In this document: piece by piece, positions 7,274 to 15,800 of the stretch
Layout: each line of letters starts with the position of its first letter
Position numbering within the stretch: the stretch's first letter is position 1
Assembly (NCBI RefSeq): GCF_030413615.1
Contig: NZ_CP129236.1
Span: 232,001-296,000 of the forward strand
Reading direction: 5' to 3'
DNA: 64,000 nt
Source: Planococcus shixiaomingii
GTDB lineage: Bacteria; Bacillota; Bacilli; Bacillales_A; Planococcaceae
Notes under the pieces: generated by a model
Seen by the model: the letters and a program-made list of their open reading frames with translations, nothing else
What the model was told of the DNA's origin: nothing
The model's database searches: none
Position numbers and translations under genes: made by a program

Positions 7274-8083
7274 TTAGCCTTTTACTGCGCCAGCCGTAAT
7301 GCCGGCCACAAAGAATCGTTGAAGGAAAATGTATGCCACGACCATTGGAGCTGAGGCGATGATAACACCGGTGAACAGCATCGGGTAGTTGGTGGCGTAT
7401 TGCCCTTGGAATTCAAGTAAAGCAAGCGGCAACGTTTTATAGGCGTTGTCCGTGATGAACAAAAGCGGATACAGCAAGTCATTCCAATGCATAACAAACA
7501 AGAAAATAGCAGTTGCCGATAAAGACGGCAAGGACAGCGGAATGACAATTTTAGTGAACACTCTCCAGTTTCCTGCCCCGTCCATCGTGGAAGCTTCGAA
7601 CAGTTCTTTCGGCAAGGTTTTCATGAATCCTGTCAAGATGAAAACAGCAATCGGCAAGGTCGTCGCAACGTTGACAAGAATCAGCCCGAACAGGCTGTTC
7701 GTCAGATTCAAATCGAGCATCAACGAATACAGAGGAACCATGCTCACTTGCGCCGGCACCATCATTCCAAAAGCGAACAACAGAAACAGCACATTGCCAA
7801 TCCAGTTATTGAGCCGGGTAATGCCGAATGCAATCATAGCTGCAAAAAGCAGCGTGAACGAAACGGAAAACAAGGTGACAACGGAACTGTTCATAAAATA
7901 ACCAGCCATCGTCTGTTCTTGGAAAATGTTCACATAGTTATCGAAATGCAGTCCGCCTTCTGGAATTCCGAGCGGATTGGCGAACGTTTCCTGAAGCGTT
8001 TTAACGGAAGTCAGCACAACGACCAGCAATGGAATTAAGATCAACAATGCATAGACAGCAAGAGAGAATTTTCGGAAAAGCAC
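7274..8083 (-). CDS. CUT1 sugar ABC transporter permease (MalG/AraQ type)
   Basis: 269 residues, six transmembrane segments. The permease EAA loop reads EASTMDGAGNWRVFTKIVIPLSLP (about 185-208), matching the MalG side, and the C-terminus ends in F-F-V-A-G-I-T-A-G-A-V-K-G. It is the last gene of a three-gene operon, 18 bases after the other permease. With the binding protein it would import an oligosaccharide or glycoside; the substrate cannot be read from the sequence. No ATPase gene is present; Bacillales importers of this class commonly share an MsmX-type ATPase encoded elsewhere. Confidence 0.93.
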   Translation of the reverse strand: MLFRKFSLAVYALLILIPLLVVVLTSVKTLQETFANPLGIPEGGLHFDNYVNIFQEQTMAGYFMNSSVVTLFSVSFTLLFAAMIAFGITRLNNWIGNVLFLLFAFGMMVPAQVSMVPLYSLMLDLNLTNSLFGLILVNVATTLPIAVFILTGFMKTLPKELFEASTMDGAGNWRVFTKIVIPLSLPSLSATAIFLFVMHWNDLLYPLLFITDNAYKTLPLALLEFQGQYATNYPMLFTGVIIASAPMVVAYIFLQRFFVAGITAGAVKG

Positions 8084-8101
8084 ATTGTTGTCCTCCTTTC
8101 A

Positions 8102-8977
8102 CTAATAAGATATGCGGTCCGATCGCAGCGCTTTGAATTGCACATACGTAATGATAGCGATGATGGCCATGAAAATAACGGAAATGGCGCTTGCGTAGCC
8201 AAATTGAAAGCCTCTGAAAGCCACTTCGTAAATATAAGTCGCAATAATTTCCGTTGAATTGTTTGGGCCGCCGCGGGTCATGGCAAAGACCAAGTCAAAT
8301 GCTTTGAATGACTGAATCGTCGTGTATGCGACAACGATCGTAGCGGAAGGGGCAAGCAGCGGCCAAGTCACTTTGCTGAATGTCTGCCACTTGCTTGCGC
8401 CTTCGATTTTCGCTACTTCATACAAATCTTGCGGGATGGCTTGCAAGCCAGCGACAAAGATGATGAGCATTTGGCCGGCATGGAACCAAACTTGAGTCAT
8501 CGCCAGCGAATAAATGGCAAGGTCGGCATTGCCCAGCCAGTTTTGTGTTAAGAAACCTAATCCGACCAATTCCAAAAGCTGGTTTAAGATACCGAGCGAA
8601 GGATCGTAGATGAATGACCAAATGAACGCGACCGAAACAGACGACAAAATCGTCGGGAAAAAGTACAGCGCCCGCAAAAAAACAGTTGTCTTGGTGTTTT
8701 TCAGTACGATTAATGCAAAAGCAAGGGCGACAAGCGTCTGGAATACGACGACAACCAACATGAATTTCAAGTTGTTGCCGATAGTTTTCCGGAAAATCGA
8801 ATCTCCCGTAAAGGCCCGTTCGTAATTGTCGAGTCCGACAAATTGGAAGGCGGGGCTAAAGCCGTCCCAATCGGTGAACGAATAAAACAAGGCACTTACA
8901 GTCGGATAAAGAAAGAAAACGCTATACAGCAAAAACCCCGGTATAAAAAATAAATAGATAGACTTTGAAATTTTCAT
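8102..8977 (-). CDS. CUT1 sugar ABC transporter permease (MalF/UgpA type)
   Basis: 291 residues with six membrane segments, opening IYLFFIPGFLLYSVFFLYPTV. The EAA loop is EVAKIEGASKWQTFSKVTWPLLAP (about 200-223), which contacts the ATPase. It lies four bases after the binding-protein gene and 18 before the second permease, so the three are co-transcribed. The MalF-like large periplasmic loop is absent, as is usual in Gram-positive CUT1 permeases. Confidence 0.93.
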   Translation of the reverse strand: MKISKSIYLFFIPGFLLYSVFFLYPTVSALFYSFTDWDGFSPAFQFVGLDNYERAFTGDSIFRKTIGNNLKFMLVVVVFQTLVALAFALIVLKNTKTTVFLRALYFFPTILSSVSVAFIWSFIYDPSLGILNQLLELVGLGFLTQNWLGNADLAIYSLAMTQVWFHAGQMLIIFVAGLQAIPQDLYEVAKIEGASKWQTFSKVTWPLLAPSATIVVAYTTIQSFKAFDLVFAMTRGGPNNSTEIIATYIYEVAFRGFQFGYASAISVIFMAIIAIITYVQFKALRSDRISY

Positions 8978-8981
8978 GCCA

Positions 8982-10241
8982 TCATTCCTTATTTTCGTCT
9001 ACGATCTTCTGGGCAGCAGCTGCTGCGTCCATCGGGGCTGTTCCGCCTAGTACATCTTCTATCGAACTGAGCACAGCGTCTTCGATTTGGGCGTTAGTGA
9101 TAAGAAAGCGCGGCTGGAATCTCGTTTTTCTTTCATCAATCCAGTAAGCTGTATTTTTTAAGACGTCGGATTCATACTTAACGTCATTGACTGTCAAATG
9201 CTGACCGGTTTCATTGGCGTATTTGGACGCCATTTCCGGCTGGCTAAGAAATTCGATGAATTTTTTAGCTTGTTCTTTTTTCTCGGAATTGCTGTTGACT
9301 GCAAGCATGAATGTGGCTGTATTGATCCCTTCATATTGGGCTTCGTCTTCTTCTACTGTAATCGGTGCCAGCAAGTCCAATTGCAGATCCGGATTCAAGC
9401 CGATCAGAGAAGCCATGTGGTAGGAACCGGTAGCGAGCATCGCTGCTTCTTCGCTGGCGACCATTTGCATCGCAGCGTCTTGGTTTGTGCCTAGTGCGTC
9501 TTTTTGAATATAGCCTTTCTGTTCAAGCAGTTGGAAATCTTCCAGCGTTTTGACCCACCATTCATTGGTCAGTTTTTCTTCGCCGCTTTGCAGCTTAGCA
9601 AAAATTTCTTCATCGGGAGCATTGTTCATCATCATGCTGTTCATAAATTGGTTTGGCCCAATATCGGCACCCGGGAAAGCGATTGGCGTAATGCCATTTT
9701 CAAGCAAAGTGTCGCAAAGTTCCTGGAATTCCGTCCAGCTTTTCGGCACTTCTAGGCCAAGTTCATCGAACATGCCTTTGTTGTAGACGGGCATATTGAA
9801 AACCAATTGATACGGAAGAGCCAGCTGCTTGCCATCTTTTTGGCCGACACTGATCAAGTTTTCATCAAAATTGGAAACAAAAGCCTCATCGGTCAAGTCT
9901 TCGAAAACTCCAGCACTTTGAAGCGACTCAAACTGGGCGCCGGGAAATGAGGTGAATACATCGCCAGTTGAACCTTCCTGCAGCATCCGCTGGGCAGTTG
10001 CCATGTATTGATCAGAAGGGTAAATGGTCATTTCGACTGTAATGTCTGGATTTTCTTTTTCAAATTCCGTAATAATTGCATCCAATACGGCTTTGTCTTC
10101 CCCACGCCAATGCATGAAGTTGATTTGCGTTTTGGGTCCGCCTTCGCCACTGCTGTCGCTGCTGCTTTGACCGGCACATCCGGAAAGAATCAAGAGCATG
10201 GCTAGGAGTACAAGCATTATAGAAGAATAGGCCTTTTTCAT
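8982..10241 (-). CDS. CUT1 sugar ABC transporter substrate-binding lipoprotein
   Basis: 419 residues with a lipoprotein signal (LILSGC, lipid-modified Cys at residue 22), so it is anchored outside the membrane. The body fits family 1 solute-binding proteins: INFMHWRGEDKAVLDAIITEFEKENPDITVEM at the start of the mature part and WTEFQELCDTLLENGITPIAFPG in the centre. GAGGAGGAAC lies just before the ATG. It is first in the operon. The substrate is probably an oligosaccharide, not determinable here, and no regulator or glycosidase adjoins. Confidence 0.93.
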   Translation of the reverse strand: MKKAYSSIMLVLLAMLLILSGCAGQSSSDSSGEGGPKTQINFMHWRGEDKAVLDAIITEFEKENPDITVEMTIYPSDQYMATAQRMLQEGSTGDVFTSFPGAQFESLQSAGVFEDLTDEAFVSNFDENLISVGQKDGKQLALPYQLVFNMPVYNKGMFDELGLEVPKSWTEFQELCDTLLENGITPIAFPGADIGPNQFMNSMMMNNAPDEEIFAKLQSGEEKLTNEWWVKTLEDFQLLEQKGYIQKDALGTNQDAAMQMVASEEAAMLATGSYHMASLIGLNPDLQLDLLAPITVEEDEAQYEGINTATFMLAVNSNSEKKEQAKKFIEFLSQPEMASKYANETGQHLTVNDVKYESDVLKNTAYWIDERKTRFQPRFLITNAQIEDAVLSSIEDVLGGTAPMDAAAAAQKIVDENKE

Positions 10242-10336
10242 TTTTGTTCCTCCTCTTTTTTGGGGACTTCTTCTCTTTTCTAGAATACCTTAAAGTGCCT
10301 TCCAATGACAAAATTATCGAATAACTTAATAATAGT

Positions 10337-10365
10337 TTGACAATACTGATAATATTGCATAAAAT
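10337..10365 (+). promoter_or_regulatory. SigA promoter of trpEG (TTGACA-17-TAAAAT)
   Basis: TTGACA at 10337-10342 and TAAAAT at 10360-10365 with an exact 17-base spacer, about 75-90 bases before the T-box Stem I. Confidence 0.8.
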
Positions 10366-10439
10366 AAAACCAACCTTTTTGGACGGATGGTAGATGATGC
10401 CGGGAGCGGCATCGCCAGAGTCTAGTTGAGTTGAGCATA

Positions 10440-10696
10440 GTAGAGCAAATCGCCGAATAAGAAGAGTAGCGCATCATCAACCTCTCAAAGAGAGCCAGTG
10501 GCAGGTGGGAACTGGCGGGGAATATGCGTGAATGGACTTATGAGAGATTCCATGAACTATTTTAAGTAGTGGAATCCGTTTTCCCCGCGTTATTGGGGAT
10601 CAAGGGAAAGCTGAATCAGCTTTAACGTGAGGTGGTACCGCGGTCAATCCGTCCTCTGCCAGGAATTTTTCTGTTCCTGGCAGGGGACTTTTTTAT
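10440..10696 (+). ncRNA. T-box riboswitch with tryptophan specifier (UGG)
   Basis: The conserved T-box core GTGAGGTGGTACCGCGG is at 10626-10642. Stem I elements are visible upstream: GAAGAGTA at 10461-10468, AGAGAGCC at 10488-10495, and a specifier region GTGAATGGACTT at 10529-10540 with codon TGG at 10533-10535. The antiterminator is followed by a terminator (10651-10696). Uncharged tRNA-Trp should bind the specifier and the T-box bulge and allow read-through into trpE. The leader from about 10372 to 10440 holds another hairpin (GATGCC/GGCATC). Confidence 0.93.
10651..10696 (+). terminator. Terminator arm of the T-box
   Basis: CCTCTGCCAGGAA pairs with TTCCTGGCAGGGG, followed by a run of T. 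It competes with the antiterminator that includes the T-box core just upstream. Confidence 0.88.
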
Positions 10697-10727
10697 TGTC
10701 CAGCGAGTGAATAGGAGATGAGCAGAG

Positions 10728-12068
10728 ATGAAGATGAGAAAGATCAATGGCGATTCATTAACACCGATTGCGGTATTCAATCGATTAAGCGGGCTGCGGA
10801 AATGTTTGTTGGAAAGCTCGCTGAAGACGACGGCTTCCGGACGCTATTCGTTTATCGGAGCCGACCCGTCAAAAAGTTTTATCGGCAACGGGAATTCTTT
10901 GATTGAGATAGACTATCGAACTGGCCGAAAAACCGAATTTAGTGGAAAACCATTAGAGCTGTTGAAGAACAGGATGCCGGTATATGAAGCGGAAATCGAA
11001 GGTCTGCCGTTTACAGGCGGCGCTCTTGGCTATATTGGATACGACGCCATCCAAGCGTATGAACCTATTGACTCGCCGAGGAAAAACAGCCTGCAAATGC
11101 CGGATCTCCATTTGCATTTGTATGAGACGGTGGTTGTGTTCGATCATATGAAACATGATGTCACCATCATTTCCTTTGAAGACAAACTGGACCAAATCGA
11201 ACAAGAGCTAAGTTTGCCGGAACGAATGGAAGGGATTGAAGCCCAACAGCCGCTGCTTTTCAAATCGAAAACCGATGCGGCTATGTTCCGTTCCCAAGTA
11301 GAGCGGGCAAAAGACCATATCCGTAAAGGCGATGTGTTTCAGCTGGTGTTGTCGCAGCGCTTGTCTGCCGCATATAAAGGTGACGCCTTCACGTTGTACC
11401 GGAAACTGCGCAAACAAAACCCATCGCCGTATCAGTTTTTCGTGGAATTTGACGATTACGCCATCGTCGGCGCGTCTCCGGAGAGTTTATTGACCATACG
11501 GGACGGACAGATGGTGACGAATCCGATTGCTGGGACCCGCAAGCGCGGTAAAACAGAAGAGGAAGACGATATGCTGGCTGAAGAACTGTCGAACGATGAA
11601 AAAGAACGGGCAGAACATCAAATGCTTGTCGATTTAAGCCGCAACGATGTCGGCCGCGTCGCTGAAATTGGCAGTGTAGCCATTCCGAAATACATGGTCA
11701 TTGAAAAATATCAGCACGTCATGCACTTAGTATCCGAAGTGACCGGCCAGCTGAATAAAACTATGCATCCGCTCGATGCACTAGTGTCGTGTTTGCCCGC
11801 AGGCACCGTGTCAGGCGCTCCGAAAGTACGGGCGATGCAGTTAATCCAGCAATTTGAAGAAGACCGGCGCGGCGTCTATGGAGGCGCTGTCGGCTATCTG
11901 GGGTTCAACGGAAATTTGGATGTCGCCCTGGCCATCCGGACGTTTGTCATGAAGGACGGCCAAGTGCACGTACAAGCGGGAGCGGGCATTGTCTATGATT
12001 CTGATCCGCAGGCAGAATACGAAGAGACGCTTCACAAAGCCCGCTCATTAACGGAGGTGTTCGGATGA
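10728..12068 (+). CDS. trpE: Anthranilate synthase component I
   Basis: 446 residues. The N-terminus GDSLTPIAVFNRLSGLRKCLLESS carries the LLES region that in TrpE binds feedback tryptophan. The C-terminal chorismate-binding domain (about 190-445) has PIAGTRKRGKTEEED, LVDLSRNDVGRV, HLVSEVTG and LPAGTVSGAPKVRAM. It converts chorismate to anthranilate with ammonia from TrpG. The PIAGT motif, the LLES motif and the Trp T-box point to TrpE, not PabB. The ribosome site GGAG is ten bases before the ATG. It overlaps trpG by four bases (ATGA). No trpDCFBA genes follow. Confidence 0.92.
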   Translation: MKMRKINGDSLTPIAVFNRLSGLRKCLLESSLKTTASGRYSFIGADPSKSFIGNGNSLIEIDYRTGRKTEFSGKPLELLKNRMPVYEAEIEGLPFTGGALGYIGYDAIQAYEPIDSPRKNSLQMPDLHLHLYETVVVFDHMKHDVTIISFEDKLDQIEQELSLPERMEGIEAQQPLLFKSKTDAAMFRSQVERAKDHIRKGDVFQLVLSQRLSAAYKGDAFTLYRKLRKQNPSPYQFFVEFDDYAIVGASPESLLTIRDGQMVTNPIAGTRKRGKTEEEDDMLAEELSNDEKERAEHQMLVDLSRNDVGRVAEIGSVAIPKYMVIEKYQHVMHLVSEVTGQLNKTMHPLDALVSCLPAGTVSGAPKVRAMQLIQQFEEDRRGVYGGAVGYLGFNGNLDVALAIRTFVMKDGQVHVQAGAGIVYDSDPQAEYEETLHKARSLTEVFG

Positions 12069-12655
12069 TTTTATTAATCGATCATTACGATTCGTTTACG
12101 TATAACATTTATCAGGCTGTCGCTGAAATAGGAGAGGATGTGGAAGTGGTCCGCTACGGCAGTTTGACCGTAGAAGAAATCATCGCCAAGAAACCGGAAG
12201 CAATCATCTTATCGCCTGGTCCCGGGCATCCGGACGCTGTGCCGGAATCAATTCGGCTCATTCAGGAAGCATTCACATCGATTCCGCTTCTTGGCGTTTG
12301 TCTGGGACATCAGTTGGTGGGTGCGGCATTCGGAGGAAGTGTCGTGCAGGCTCCCGTTATTCGGCACGGCAAAGTGTCTGACGTTGCACATGAAGACAGC
12401 GGCTTGTTTGCCGGTTTGCCGCATCCATTGCCGGTGATGCGTTATCATTCACTTGTGCTCGAGCCGCAAACATTGCCGGACTGCTTTGATGTGCATGCGG
12501 TTGCGATGGATGATAATTCCATCATGGCCATCAAACATCGCGATTATCCGGTTTTTGGTGTGCAGTTTCATCCCGAATCCATCGGCACACCGGATGGGGT
12601 GAAATTATTAAAAAGCTTTGTTTCCGAATTGAAGCGGGAAGCAGGCGTAAATTAA
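12065..12655 (+). CDS. trpG: Anthranilate/aminodeoxychorismate synthase glutamine amidotransferase subunit
   Basis: 196 residues, class I glutamine amidotransferase. Visible motifs are IDHYDSFTYNI, LSPGPGHPDA (oxyanion loop), GVCLGHQ with the nucleophile Cys, and the catalytic His in VQFHPESIGTPDG. It hydrolyses glutamine and channels ammonia to TrpE. In Bacillales one such subunit often serves both TrpE and PabB. Its start overlaps the trpE stop (ATGA), consistent with translational coupling and equal synthesis. Confidence 0.9.
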   Translation: MILLIDHYDSFTYNIYQAVAEIGEDVEVVRYGSLTVEEIIAKKPEAIILSPGPGHPDAVPESIRLIQEAFTSIPLLGVCLGHQLVGAAFGGSVVQAPVIRHGKVSDVAHEDSGLFAGLPHPLPVMRYHSLVLEPQTLPDCFDVHAVAMDDNSIMAIKHRDYPVFGVQFHPESIGTPDGVKLLKSFVSELKREAGVN

Positions 12656-12735
12656 TCAAAAGGGTAAGCGGAAAGTAAATTTGTATTATTGGAAAGTATT
12701 CTGCCCATTCCGGAAAGTGAAACTAATTAATTGGG

Positions 12736-12770
12736 AAAAACCTGGCTCACTATGGTGAGCCAGGTTTTTT
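12736..12770. terminator. Bidirectional terminator after trpG
   Basis: AAACCTGGCTCAC/GTGAGCCAGGTTT stem with flanking A and T runs, between trpG and the converging DDAH-like gene. It shows that the trp operon ends here. Confidence 0.9.
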
Positions 12771-12771
12771 G

Positions 12772-13626
12772 TCATTCCCGGACAAGCGGCATCGTACAGC
12801 AGCGAAAGGCGCCGCCGGATTTGATGATTTCCGAGAAGTCGATTTCGATTACGCGGTAGCCACGGGAGATGAGTTGTTGATTGACTTTAACGTTTTGCGG
12901 CTGGCTAAAAACATGTTTGTTCCCAATGGATAAAACGTTGACGCCAAGCGAAAATTGTTCTTCGCGGCTTACGCGGATCAAGTCATAGTGTTCAGCAAGC
13001 AAGTTAATGGTTTGGCAGCTGAAAGCTTCTGGAAAAACAAGGGCTTCTGTAGGCGATAGGATGTTGAAGACGCAATCGAGGTGCAAGTATTTGTCGTCGA
13101 AAGGTATGGGCAACACTCGATGATTAGGCAGATTTTGCTCCAGTTCCTGGATGGCCTGCTCAGATGTCCGTGAACTGATCCCCACAAAGACCTTAGCGCG
13201 GTCCAATAATACATCGCCGCCTTCTACAGGGGTACCTGAGAGCTGTTCAAACGCAATCCGTTGGTTTTCAAGCCACTGCTTTAAATTTTTTTCTTCGCCT
13301 TTTCGGATTTCTGACGCCATTGAACCTAAAAAAACTTTTTCGCCGATTGTAAAAGCGATATCACGGGTAAAAACCTGTTCGGGAAATTGAGTGGCCGGCT
13401 TAAGAAGAACTGTCTCAATACCATTTTGCTCCAATGCTTTCACAAATGCTGAATGCTGCTCCAGCGCTTTTTTGATGTCAATATTTTCATCTTTGTAATT
13501 TTCTTGCACTTCATTGATCACTTCTTTAATTTCCATAAAACGAGGCGGACATAAAATGACTCGGCGCAATGGAGCATATTCATTTTCACATCCCACAGCA
13601 GATGATTCTTTTGTATTGGTTAACAT
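12772..13626 (-). CDS. Dimethylarginine dimethylaminohydrolase-like amidinotransferase-fold protein
   Basis: 284 residues with GGAGG seven bases before the ATG. The guanidino-modifying (pentein) fold is indicated by FTRDIAF, the substrate-binding GTPVEGGDVL, the catalytic His in KYLHLDCVFNIL, and the nucleophile Cys near the end in KSGGAFRCCTMPL. The family includes DDAH, arginine deiminase and related hydrolases of guanidino groups. The short length fits Bacillus YkgA-type DDAH relatives. No arginine-pathway gene is nearby, so the substrate is open. Confidence 0.88.
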   Translation of the reverse strand: MLTNTKESSAVGCENEYAPLRRVILCPPRFMEIKEVINEVQENYKDENIDIKKALEQHSAFVKALEQNGIETVLLKPATQFPEQVFTRDIAFTIGEKVFLGSMASEIRKGEEKNLKQWLENQRIAFEQLSGTPVEGGDVLLDRAKVFVGISSRTSEQAIQELEQNLPNHRVLPIPFDDKYLHLDCVFNILSPTEALVFPEAFSCQTINLLAEHYDLIRVSREEQFSLGVNVLSIGNKHVFSQPQNVKVNQQLISRGYRVIEIDFSEIIKSGGAFRCCTMPLVRE

Positions 13627-13772
13627 GCAGGTTCCTCCAATAGTCGGAATTCGTTAAGTTATTATTCCCGTCTGCGTCGTTAAGTAAAACCTGAAGCCCA
13701 AAGATTTCTTCCCAGAAAGCAGAACGCATGAGAGAATAAGTAGGCTTACCGAAACAGAAGGGTGGAGAAAAC

Positions 13773-14195
13773 ATGGAAATCATTAAACAAGAAGTGCAAG
13801 AAGACCGAGATTTTATACGTTCGAAAGTGATTGAACACAATATGACCAGCTTGCCGGATGAAGCGAAATCTCCGAAAGAACAAGTGAGTTTTATCGCGCG
13901 CAATGATAACGGAGAGATTATTGGCGGGGTTACCGGTACAAGTTTTTGGCGCCAAATGCACGTCGATTTTCTGTGGGTGGATCCAGCAGAGCGGGGGCAG
14001 GGGATTGCTGAACAATTGATGCACCAACTCGAAGACTATTCGCGTTCACTCGCTTGCCGTTTAATGATTGTGGAAACCTTCAGTTTTCAGGCGCCGAATT
14101 TTTACAAGAAATTGGGGTTTGTTGAATTCGGTGTAATTGAAGATCATCCCGCAGGACACAGTTTCCACTATTTCGAAAAAAGGTTAATTAAATAA
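13773..14195 (+). CDS. GNAT-family N-acetyltransferase
   Basis: 140 residues. The acetyl-CoA binding motif [21 protein letters not shown] (motif A, about residues 69-90) and the NFYKKLGF turn (motif B) are clear. A single gene with GGAG before the ATG, divergent from the DDAH-like gene. The acceptor substrate is unknown. Confidence 0.88.
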   Translation: MEIIKQEVQEDRDFIRSKVIEHNMTSLPDEAKSPKEQVSFIARNDNGEIIGGVTGTSFWRQMHVDFLWVDPAERGQGIAEQLMHQLEDYSRSLACRLMIVETFSFQAPNFYKKLGFVEFGVIEDHPAGHSFHYFEKRLIK

Positions 14196-14197
14196 AG

Positions 14198-14230
14198 AAA
14201 AAACGGGTTGCCATAGGCACCCGTTTTTTA
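14198..14230. terminator. Bidirectional terminator
   Basis: A hairpin AAAAAACGGG/CCCGTTTTTT with inner TGCC/GGCA pairing lies between the GNAT gene and the converging GIY-YIG-like gene. Confidence 0.85.
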
Positions 14231-14605
14231 GTCTTTGTAAAATACTTTATCTACGTTGTATTTTGCTTTTTCAGTATTGATCAAATACGTTTCGTAAATG
14301 TCGCGTTCCATTGGATCTTCAACAATCGTCACTGAAATATGATGAATTTCTTCGCGATGGTTTTTCAATGGTGAAACCGTATCTTCCAAATGTTTTTTCA
14401 CGCGCTGACGAAGCTTGCGGGCTTTCCCGACAAACAACAACTCGCCGCTATGGTTGAAAAACTGGATGATGCCGCCTTTATCGCGCGGGATTTCATGCAA
14501 ATCGATAAAACCAACAATCGGTTTAATGACTGCTTCGTCTCCAGTGATTTCTTGTTTGCGTTGTGTAATTGTCACATCCGCTTTTGGTAATTGGATTTTA
14601 ATCAT
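14228..14605 (-). CDS. GIY-YIG-like protein lacking both signature tyrosines
   Basis: 125 residues from ATG 14605; GAGGA is ten bases upstream, and the GTG at 14614 sits too close to it. Residues about 42-118 align by pattern with the GIY-YIG nuclease fold: GGIIQFFNHSGELLFVGKARKLRQRVKKH, then ERDIYETYLINTEKAKYNV, which keeps the Arg of the helix and the metal-binding Glu. The two tyrosines of GIY and YIG are Ile and Phe here (G-I-I, F-V-G). The N-terminal 40 residues resemble no domain I know. It may be a binding protein or a weak nuclease. Confidence 0.78.
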   Translation of the reverse strand: MIKIQLPKADVTITQRKQEITGDEAVIKPIVGFIDLHEIPRDKGGIIQFFNHSGELLFVGKARKLRQRVKKHLEDTVSPLKNHREEIHHISVTIVEDPMERDIYETYLINTEKAKYNVDKVFYKD

Positions 14606-14646
14606 GTTTATCACGTCCTCTATTATCGTATTGCCTATCGTAACAT

Positions 14647-14679
14647 AAAAAAGAGCGGAAATCCATTCGCTCTTTTTTG
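14647..14679. terminator. Terminator hairpin
   Basis: AAAAAAGAGCG/CGCTCTTTTTT stem with a ten-base loop. It terminates the minus-strand SDR gene. Confidence 0.8.
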
Positions 14680-14701
14680 TTTGTTCGAGAAGAACTTGAT
14701 G

Positions 14702-15349
14702 CTATAAGGATTTTAATGCCTCTTCAATTGGTTTATCTCCTTGCAGGACTTCAAAAATTTTGTGATGGGTATTGTTGCGGTCCAGTACATCGACGAGAAG
14801 GGCCGCCACGTCTGATCGGGTAATCGAACGACCCGCCATGGAAGAGAACCCGTCTTCAGCTATTTCGATTTTGCCAATGGGCTCTTCATCCGCCAATGCA
14901 CCAGGCCGGACAATTGTGTAATCAAGGCCGGTATTCAGCAAAAGCTCATCTGCTGTCCGTTTAGCTACAAGATATGGCTTCATTTCCTCTCCGCCCGCAT
15001 CCGGATTGTCGGAACCCATCGAACTCAATTGCACAAAACGCTTGACGCCTTTTTCTTCGGCATACTTGGCCGCTTTGACGGCACCCCACAAATCGATGGT
15101 CAACGTTTTGTCCGCACCAGTAGAACCGCCGGAACCGGCCGCGAAAATGACAGCATCTACATCTTTATAAGCATCACTAAAATCTTTTTCCAAGTCGCCA
15201 AGAACTACGCGCGATGCGCCCAGTTCTTTTAATTTGTCCACCTGTTCTTCTTTGCGAACCATGGCTACTGCTTCGTGTTTTGACTCGGACAATGCCTTGA
15301 CTATCTTTTGGCCAACTTGTCCATTTGCACCGATAACTAGTACGTTCAT
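14702..15349 (-). CDS. Atypical SDR / NmrA-like NAD(P)-binding oxidoreductase (YhfK-like)
   Basis: 215 residues with a Rossmann start VLVIGANGQVGQKIVKAL (G-A-x-G-x-x-G). Further motifs are FAAGSGGSTGADKTLTIDLWGAV, VQLSSMGSDNP, PYLVAKRTADELLLNTGLDYTIVRPGAL. The Y-x-x-A-K pair replaces the classical SDR Y-x-x-x-K. This matches the atypical SDR5/YhfK-YwnB group, which binds NAD(P)H and whose substrates are unknown. A single gene. Confidence 0.88.
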   Translation of the reverse strand: MNVLVIGANGQVGQKIVKALSESKHEAVAMVRKEEQVDKLKELGASRVVLGDLEKDFSDAYKDVDAVIFAAGSGGSTGADKTLTIDLWGAVKAAKYAEEKGVKRFVQLSSMGSDNPDAGGEEMKPYLVAKRTADELLLNTGLDYTIVRPGALADEEPIGKIEIAEDGFSSMAGRSITRSDVAALLVDVLDRNNTHHKIFEVLQGDKPIEEALKSL

Positions 15350-15482
15350 GTATGTCCACTCCTTCGTTTATTCGACTTTCTTATAATTCCCGTGTATTTA
15401 CGGACCAAACATTTGCTGTTTCTGCCGTTTGGCTATCCAAAAAATCAGAGACAAGCTAGAATAAAGAAATGGAGGTGTAACA

Positions 15483-15761
15483 ATGGATATAACAAGTTTT
15501 AGTTTTTTCGAAATAAAAGACCCGACAGGCATCATGGTCGGCAATCGCTACGAGTTTTTATTGGACGTTGAAGTGGACGAAGACGATGAACTGTATACAG
15601 AAGGCGGCCTTGAACTGCGCGTTATTTTGGCAAAAGATGATAATGGGGAGCGCATTGCCCATTACAACTTTATCGACAAGCTATCACACAAAGCGCTTGA
15701 ATTCGGACTTGAAGACGATGAAGAGGCAGAAATCTTGGCGTTTTGTGCTGATAAACTGTAA
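15483..15761 (+). CDS. Small acidic protein, DUF6509-like
   Basis: 92 residues with GGAGG eight bases before the ATG. The sequence is rich in Asp/Glu (VEVDEDDELYTEGGLELRV; LEDDEEAEIL) and opens with K-D-P-T-G-I-M-V-G-N-R-Y-E-F. I believe this pattern belongs to the small Bacillales family DUF6509, but I could not confirm it. No membrane segment or catalytic motif is visible. It has its own terminator, so it is a monocistronic gene of unknown function. Confidence 0.75.
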   Translation: MDITSFSFFEIKDPTGIMVGNRYEFLLDVEVDEDDELYTEGGLELRVILAKDDNGERIAHYNFIDKLSHKALEFGLEDDEEAEILAFCADKL

Positions 15762-15763
15762 CT

Positions 15764-15800
15764 AAAAAAATTCCCAGCCGTAGTGGCTGGGAATTTTTTT
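15764..15800. terminator. Bidirectional terminator
   Basis: AAATTCCCAGCC/GGCTGGGAATTT stem with flanking A and T runs, shared by the small acidic protein gene and the converging SurA-N lipoprotein gene. Confidence 0.9.

Noticed and set aside
10728..12068. PabB instead of TrpE
   Set aside because: The LLES feedback motif, PIAGT motif and Trp-specific T-box favour TrpE.
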